Both the position numbers and the translations under genes were made by a program. Source: Parcubacteria group bacterium GW2011_GWB1_37_13 (GTDB taxonomy: Bacteria > Patescibacteriota > Minisyncoccia > Phycocordibacterales > UBA9973). Taken from it: DNA of 6,924 nucleotides. The notes beneath the pieces are model-generated. The model was not told the origin of the DNA. It searched no databases and worked only from the letters and a program-made list of their open reading frames with translations. The DNA is taken from the NCBI GenBank assembly GCA_000990145.1, contig LBSW01000045.1, forward strand, positions 1 through 6,924, in the 5' to 3' direction. This document shows, in pieces, positions 4,262 to 6,924 of the stretch (position 1 is its first letter; the number at the start of each line of letters is the position of its first letter).

Positions 4262-6924
4262 TTTTGTGAATTTGAAAATTTGTGGTAGATATTATACAGT
4301 TTTTTTACGTTTGTTTCTACTATTTTATTTTTGCCATCTGTAATTTCTACTTTTCCATTTTTCTCAACTTTTCCTATTTTAACACAGCAAATATCTTTCA
4401 TTACTTTTTCAAACTGTTTTGCGTTTTTAGGAGATATAGACACTAAAATCCTGCCTTGGTTTTCAGAAAAAAGTTTAGCGTCTACTACGGAGACTACGGA
4501 GGCAACGCCTCCGTAGTCGTATAGATTTCCAGGGAGATTTTTGATAGAAACACTGTATCCAAGCATTCCACCGACGGCCGCCTTGGCTAATGCAATTCCC
4601 AAACCTCCAGAAGTTACAGAAAGCGAAGAGACTACCAATTCTTTTTCTATAACTTCCTCTAATGCAAAATAAGTTTTTAAATTTTTTTCTAAATTAACTT
4701 TTGGCACATTATTTCCTATGTTGTTGTTTCTCTCATTTTTTGCGAGCAATTTATAATACTCGCTTGCTCCAAGTTCATCGTTTGTTTCTCCCAACAAATA
4801 AATATAATCGCCTGCATTTTTAAATTCCGGCGAGACAGTTTTATAAATGTCAGGCATTACGCTGATTGCGGAAATAAGCAGTGTCGGCGGAATAGAAATG
4901 ACTACTTGATTACCCTTTTCATCGTAGCCCCTAAAGTCATTAAACATACTGTCTTTGCCGGAAATAAACGGTGTGCCATAGCCCACAGCACAGTCATAGC
5001 AGGCTTTTACAGCATCTACGAGCTGTGCTAGTCGTTTTTGGTCATATGATGAGCACCAACAGAAATTATCCAGAATAGCAAGATGGGAAAGTTTTCCACC
5101 GCAGGCAATTATATTTCTTACTGCAGTATCTAATCCGCAAGCTGCCATATGATAAGTGCTAATATCTCCATACGAAGGATAAACTCCAGATGACAAAACA
5201 ACTCCCTTATTGGAATTTAAAACTGGGCGAAAAACTTGGCTATCAGTGTTAATGCGTCCCGGACCAGAGAGAGGTTTCAACACAGAAGACGCTTGTACTT
5301 CGTGATCATACTGTTCGGAGATGAAGGAAAATCCACACAAACCTTCCGGCAATTTGGGTTCAAGAAAGTTTGAAGAATATGGAGTTGTGGAAAGATGAAC
5401 TTTTGGCAGACCATTGTGAAGAAATTCCATATTAAGATCCATAATTTTTTTGCCATTATATTGCACGATGATTTTAGGGGAATTTATAAATTCCCCTATC
5501 GCTGTAGCTTCTACCCCCCGGCTTTTCATAAGCTTGCAAAATATTTTCCATTTATTTTTCGGAACAGATAAAGTCATGCGTTCTTGTGATTCAGAAATCC
5601 AAATTTCCCAAGGCCGTAGACCTGGATATTTAAGTGGAACTTTTTCTAAAAATACTCTTACTCCTCCACATTCTTTTGCCATTTCAGCCACTGAACAAGA
5701 TAATCCTCCTGCGCCATTATCCGTTATGCTGTTGTATAAATCCATATCACGCGCTTCTTTGACTAACGCATCACTTAATTTTTTTTGAGTTATTGGATCG
5801 CCGATTTGTACCGCGGTTGCGGGAGAATTTGAATCCATAGCGACTGAAGAAAAAGTTGCCCCATGTATGCCATCCAATCCGACTTTTCCGCCGATCATAA
5901 CTATATAATCTCCCGCCTTCGCGCTCTTTTCATGCGAAAATTTTTTATGTATTTTTTTTGGAATCAATCCAACGGTTCCGGCAAAGACAAGCGGTTTGGC
6001 GCGATAACGATCGTCAAATTTTATAAAACCGGAAATAGTTGGAATACCAGAACAATTTCCGCCGACATTTATGCCTTTTATCACTCCATTCATGATTCTT
6101 TTTGAAGAAAGCATCAGTTGAGTCAAGTTTTTATCTCTGAAAAATTTTCTTTCATCATCAGGATAACCAAAACAGAATCCATATGTATTAGCTATGGGTT
6201 TTGCACCTAATCCGAAACCGATTGTATCGCGATTGACTCCCACGATTCCTGTAATCGCTCCACCAAAAGGATCTAATGCTGAAGGGCTATTATGCGTTTC
6301 AACTTTATGTGTAATTAAATAATCTTTATCAAAAATTATTGCACCAGCATTATCACTAAAAATAGAAACACAGAAATCTTCTTTCCCTTTTTGTTTTCTT
6401 ATTAGATTTGTTGCGCCTTTTATATAAGTTTTATACAAACCATCCCTAATGTCATCTATCGGATTTGCAAAAATGGTATGTTTACAATGTTCAGACCAAG
6501 TCTGCGCCAAAGATTCTAGCTCAATATCTGTCGGATTTCTTTTTAATTTCGCAAAATATTCCTTAATAGCATGCATTGAGGATAAATCTAGCGCCAGCGG
6601 TCCACGACGCACCCCATTTTCATCTTCTATTCCCTCTTTGCCTATTTTGATAAGCTCTTCATTTGAAACCGAAAGTGGAACATTAATAACAGCAATACTT
6701 TTTCTTATAATTACTTTTGGAATTTTATTTGGTAAATTTATTTTTCCGGATTTTATTTCTACTATATTCTCTCGCTCAATCAGTGGATTGTATAGAGTGA
6801 GAGAATATTTTTTAACATCTTCAAGTTTGCGTGATTTAACAAAAAAAATTTTGGAAGTATAAACATGAAAGTCACTATTATTTTTTAAATGAAGCAAATC
6901 AGCTGCCATTTCTTTGACTGTATG
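4258..6924 (-). CDS. purL: Phosphoribosylformylglycinamidine synthase, large-type synthetase part without fused glutaminase; 5' end possibly outside window
   Basis: PurL converts FGAR, ATP and ammonia to FGAM, the fourth purine step. An ATG at 6909 gives 883 residues, but the frame stays open to 6924 with no stop (upstream codons read HTVKE), so the true start may lie beyond the edge. Residues 1-50 look like a PurS-type domain (SKIFFVKSRKLEDVKKY). Next come a linker with RNPTDIELESLAQTWSEHCKH (catalytic region, about 124-144), KVETHNSPSALDPFGGAITG (202-221), VGGNCSGIPT (282-291), ITDNGAGGLSCSVAEMAKE (395-413), YGTPFISGKDSMFND (644-658), LGETNDELGASEYY (706-719) and TSGGLGIALAKAAVGGMLG (766-784). 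It ends after LFSENQGRILVSISP with no glutaminase domain, so a separate PurQ is expected. Two oddities: EPKLPEGLCGFSF (517-529) seems to lack a helix of about 15 residues, and YGGVASVVSVV (799-809) looks inserted. The TGA stop overlaps the next gene as ATGA. Confidence 0.95.
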   Translation of the reverse strand, partial: HTVKEMAADLLHLKNNSDFHVYTSKIFFVKSRKLEDVKKYSLTLYNPLIERENIVEIKSGKINLPNKIPKVIIRKSIAVINVPLSVSNEELIKIGKEGIEDENGVRRGPLALDLSSMHAIKEYFAKLKRNPTDIELESLAQTWSEHCKHTIFANPIDDIRDGLYKTYIKGATNLIRKQKGKEDFCVSIFSDNAGAIIFDKDYLITHKVETHNSPSALDPFGGAITGIVGVNRDTIGFGLGAKPIANTYGFCFGYPDDERKFFRDKNLTQLMLSSKRIMNGVIKGINVGGNCSGIPTISGFIKFDDRYRAKPLVFAGTVGLIPKKIHKKFSHEKSAKAGDYIVMIGGKVGLDGIHGATFSSVAMDSNSPATAVQIGDPITQKKLSDALVKEARDMDLYNSITDNGAGGLSCSVAEMAKECGGVRVFLEKVPLKYPGLRPWEIWISESQERMTLSVPKNKWKIFCKLMKSRGVEATAIGEFINSPKIIVQYNGKKIMDLNMEFLHNGLPKVHLSTTPYSSNFLEPKLPEGLCGFSFISEQYDHEVQASSVLKPLSGPGRINTDSQVFRPVLNSNKGVVLSSGVYPSYGDISTYHMAACGLDTAVRNIIACGGKLSHLAILDNFCWCSSYDQKRLAQLVDAVKACYDCAVGYGTPFISGKDSMFNDFRGYDEKGNQVVISIPPTLLISAISVMPDIYKTVSPEFKNAGDYIYLLGETNDELGASEYYKLLAKNERNNNIGNNVPKVNLEKNLKTYFALEEVIEKELVVSSLSVTSGGLGIALAKAAVGGMLGYSVSIKNLPGNLYDYGGVASVVSVVDAKLFSENQGRILVSISPKNAKQFEKVMKDICCVKIGKVEKNGKVEITDGKNKIVETNVKKLYNIYHKFSNSQK
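4484..4518. repeat. GC-rich palindromic element inside purL (tandem 9-mer plus perfect inverted repeat)
   Basis: On the plus strand ACTACGGAG occurs twice in tandem (4484-4492, 4493-4501). Overlapping it, GACTACGGAGGC (4492-4503) and GCCTCCGTAGTC (4507-4518) form a perfect 12-bp inverted repeat around the loop AAC. The element is clearly richer in G and C than the gene around it. It is read in frame by purL and encodes the low-complexity residues GGVASVVSVV, between NLPG and DAKLFSE, where I would expect homologues to be shorter. No T-run follows on either strand, so it is not a usual terminator. It looks like a small inserted palindromic element tolerated within the protein; no second copy is present in the window. 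Confidence 0.75.
5475..5498. repeat. Perfect 24-bp palindrome inside purL
   Basis: TAGGGGAATTTA (5475-5486) is followed directly by its exact reverse complement TAAATTCCCCTA (5487-5498), with no loop. It lies in the purL frame and encodes the stretch IGEFINSP (about residues 471-478). Unlike the element at 4484-4518 it does not obviously add residues, since the family usually has a similar-length segment beginning IG(E/K)F here. It could form a cruciform in DNA or an mRNA hairpin within the coding region. No T-run follows. Function unknown. Confidence 0.7.

Noticed and set aside
4492..4518. The purL hairpin as an intrinsic terminator
   Set aside because: No T-tract follows on either strand and it is well inside an intact reading frame.
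5450..5788. Plus-strand open frame of 112 codons
   Set aside because: It lies wholly antisense to conserved PurL sequence; a shadow frame.
6449..6862. Plus-strand open frame of 137 codons
   Set aside because: It lies antisense to the PurL N-terminal region and linker, which has family motifs; no support for a separate gene.

Overview
The window is a compact, AT-rich stretch of a de novo purine (inosine monophosphate, IMP) biosynthesis operon. Every real gene lies on the minus strand, so transcription runs from high to low coordinates: purL, an uncharacterised zinc-ribbon protein, a broken purQ, purF, purN, then purD, which runs off the left edge. Genes overlap or nearly touch: 4 nt purL/zinc-ribbon, 17 nt purF/purN, 8 nt purN/purD, and gaps of only 49 and 17 nt around purQ. 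I see no convincing terminator or promoter, so this looks like the middle of one long transcript. No gap exceeds 50 nt and there are no RNA genes.

The sequence style suggests a Candidate Phyla Radiation / Patescibacteria genome, probably Parcubacteria-like. The reasons are AT-rich coding sequence, weak or absent Shine-Dalgarno sites, the flavour of the PurL, PurN and PurD sequences, and above all the 408-residue Cys-rich protein, which resembles a family I associate with those phyla. This is inference from memory, not a search. TGA acts as a stop (end of purL), so nothing points to the TGA=Gly code of some relatives.

The encoded steps are PurF (PRPP + Gln to phosphoribosylamine), PurD (glycine addition, GAR), PurN (formylation, FGAR) and PurL with PurQ (FGAR to FGAM). 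PurL appears to be the large type with an N-terminal PurS-like region but no fused glutaminase, so its ammonia should come from the separate PurQ.

The striking feature is damage to both glutamine-handling parts. purQ has lost its middle, including the nucleophile segment, and is split into two frames that overlap as ATGA. PurF is otherwise complete but lacks about 28 residues containing the HRGQ(E/D)xAGI motif of its glutaminase domain. A smaller gap is suspected in PurL. Either the pathway here is decaying or ammonia-dependent, or the assembly has small deletion errors; reads would decide. purL also carries two perfect palindromes with 12-bp arms. One sits in an apparent in-frame insertion encoding GGVASVVSVV, reminiscent of coding-region palindromic elements in Rickettsia.
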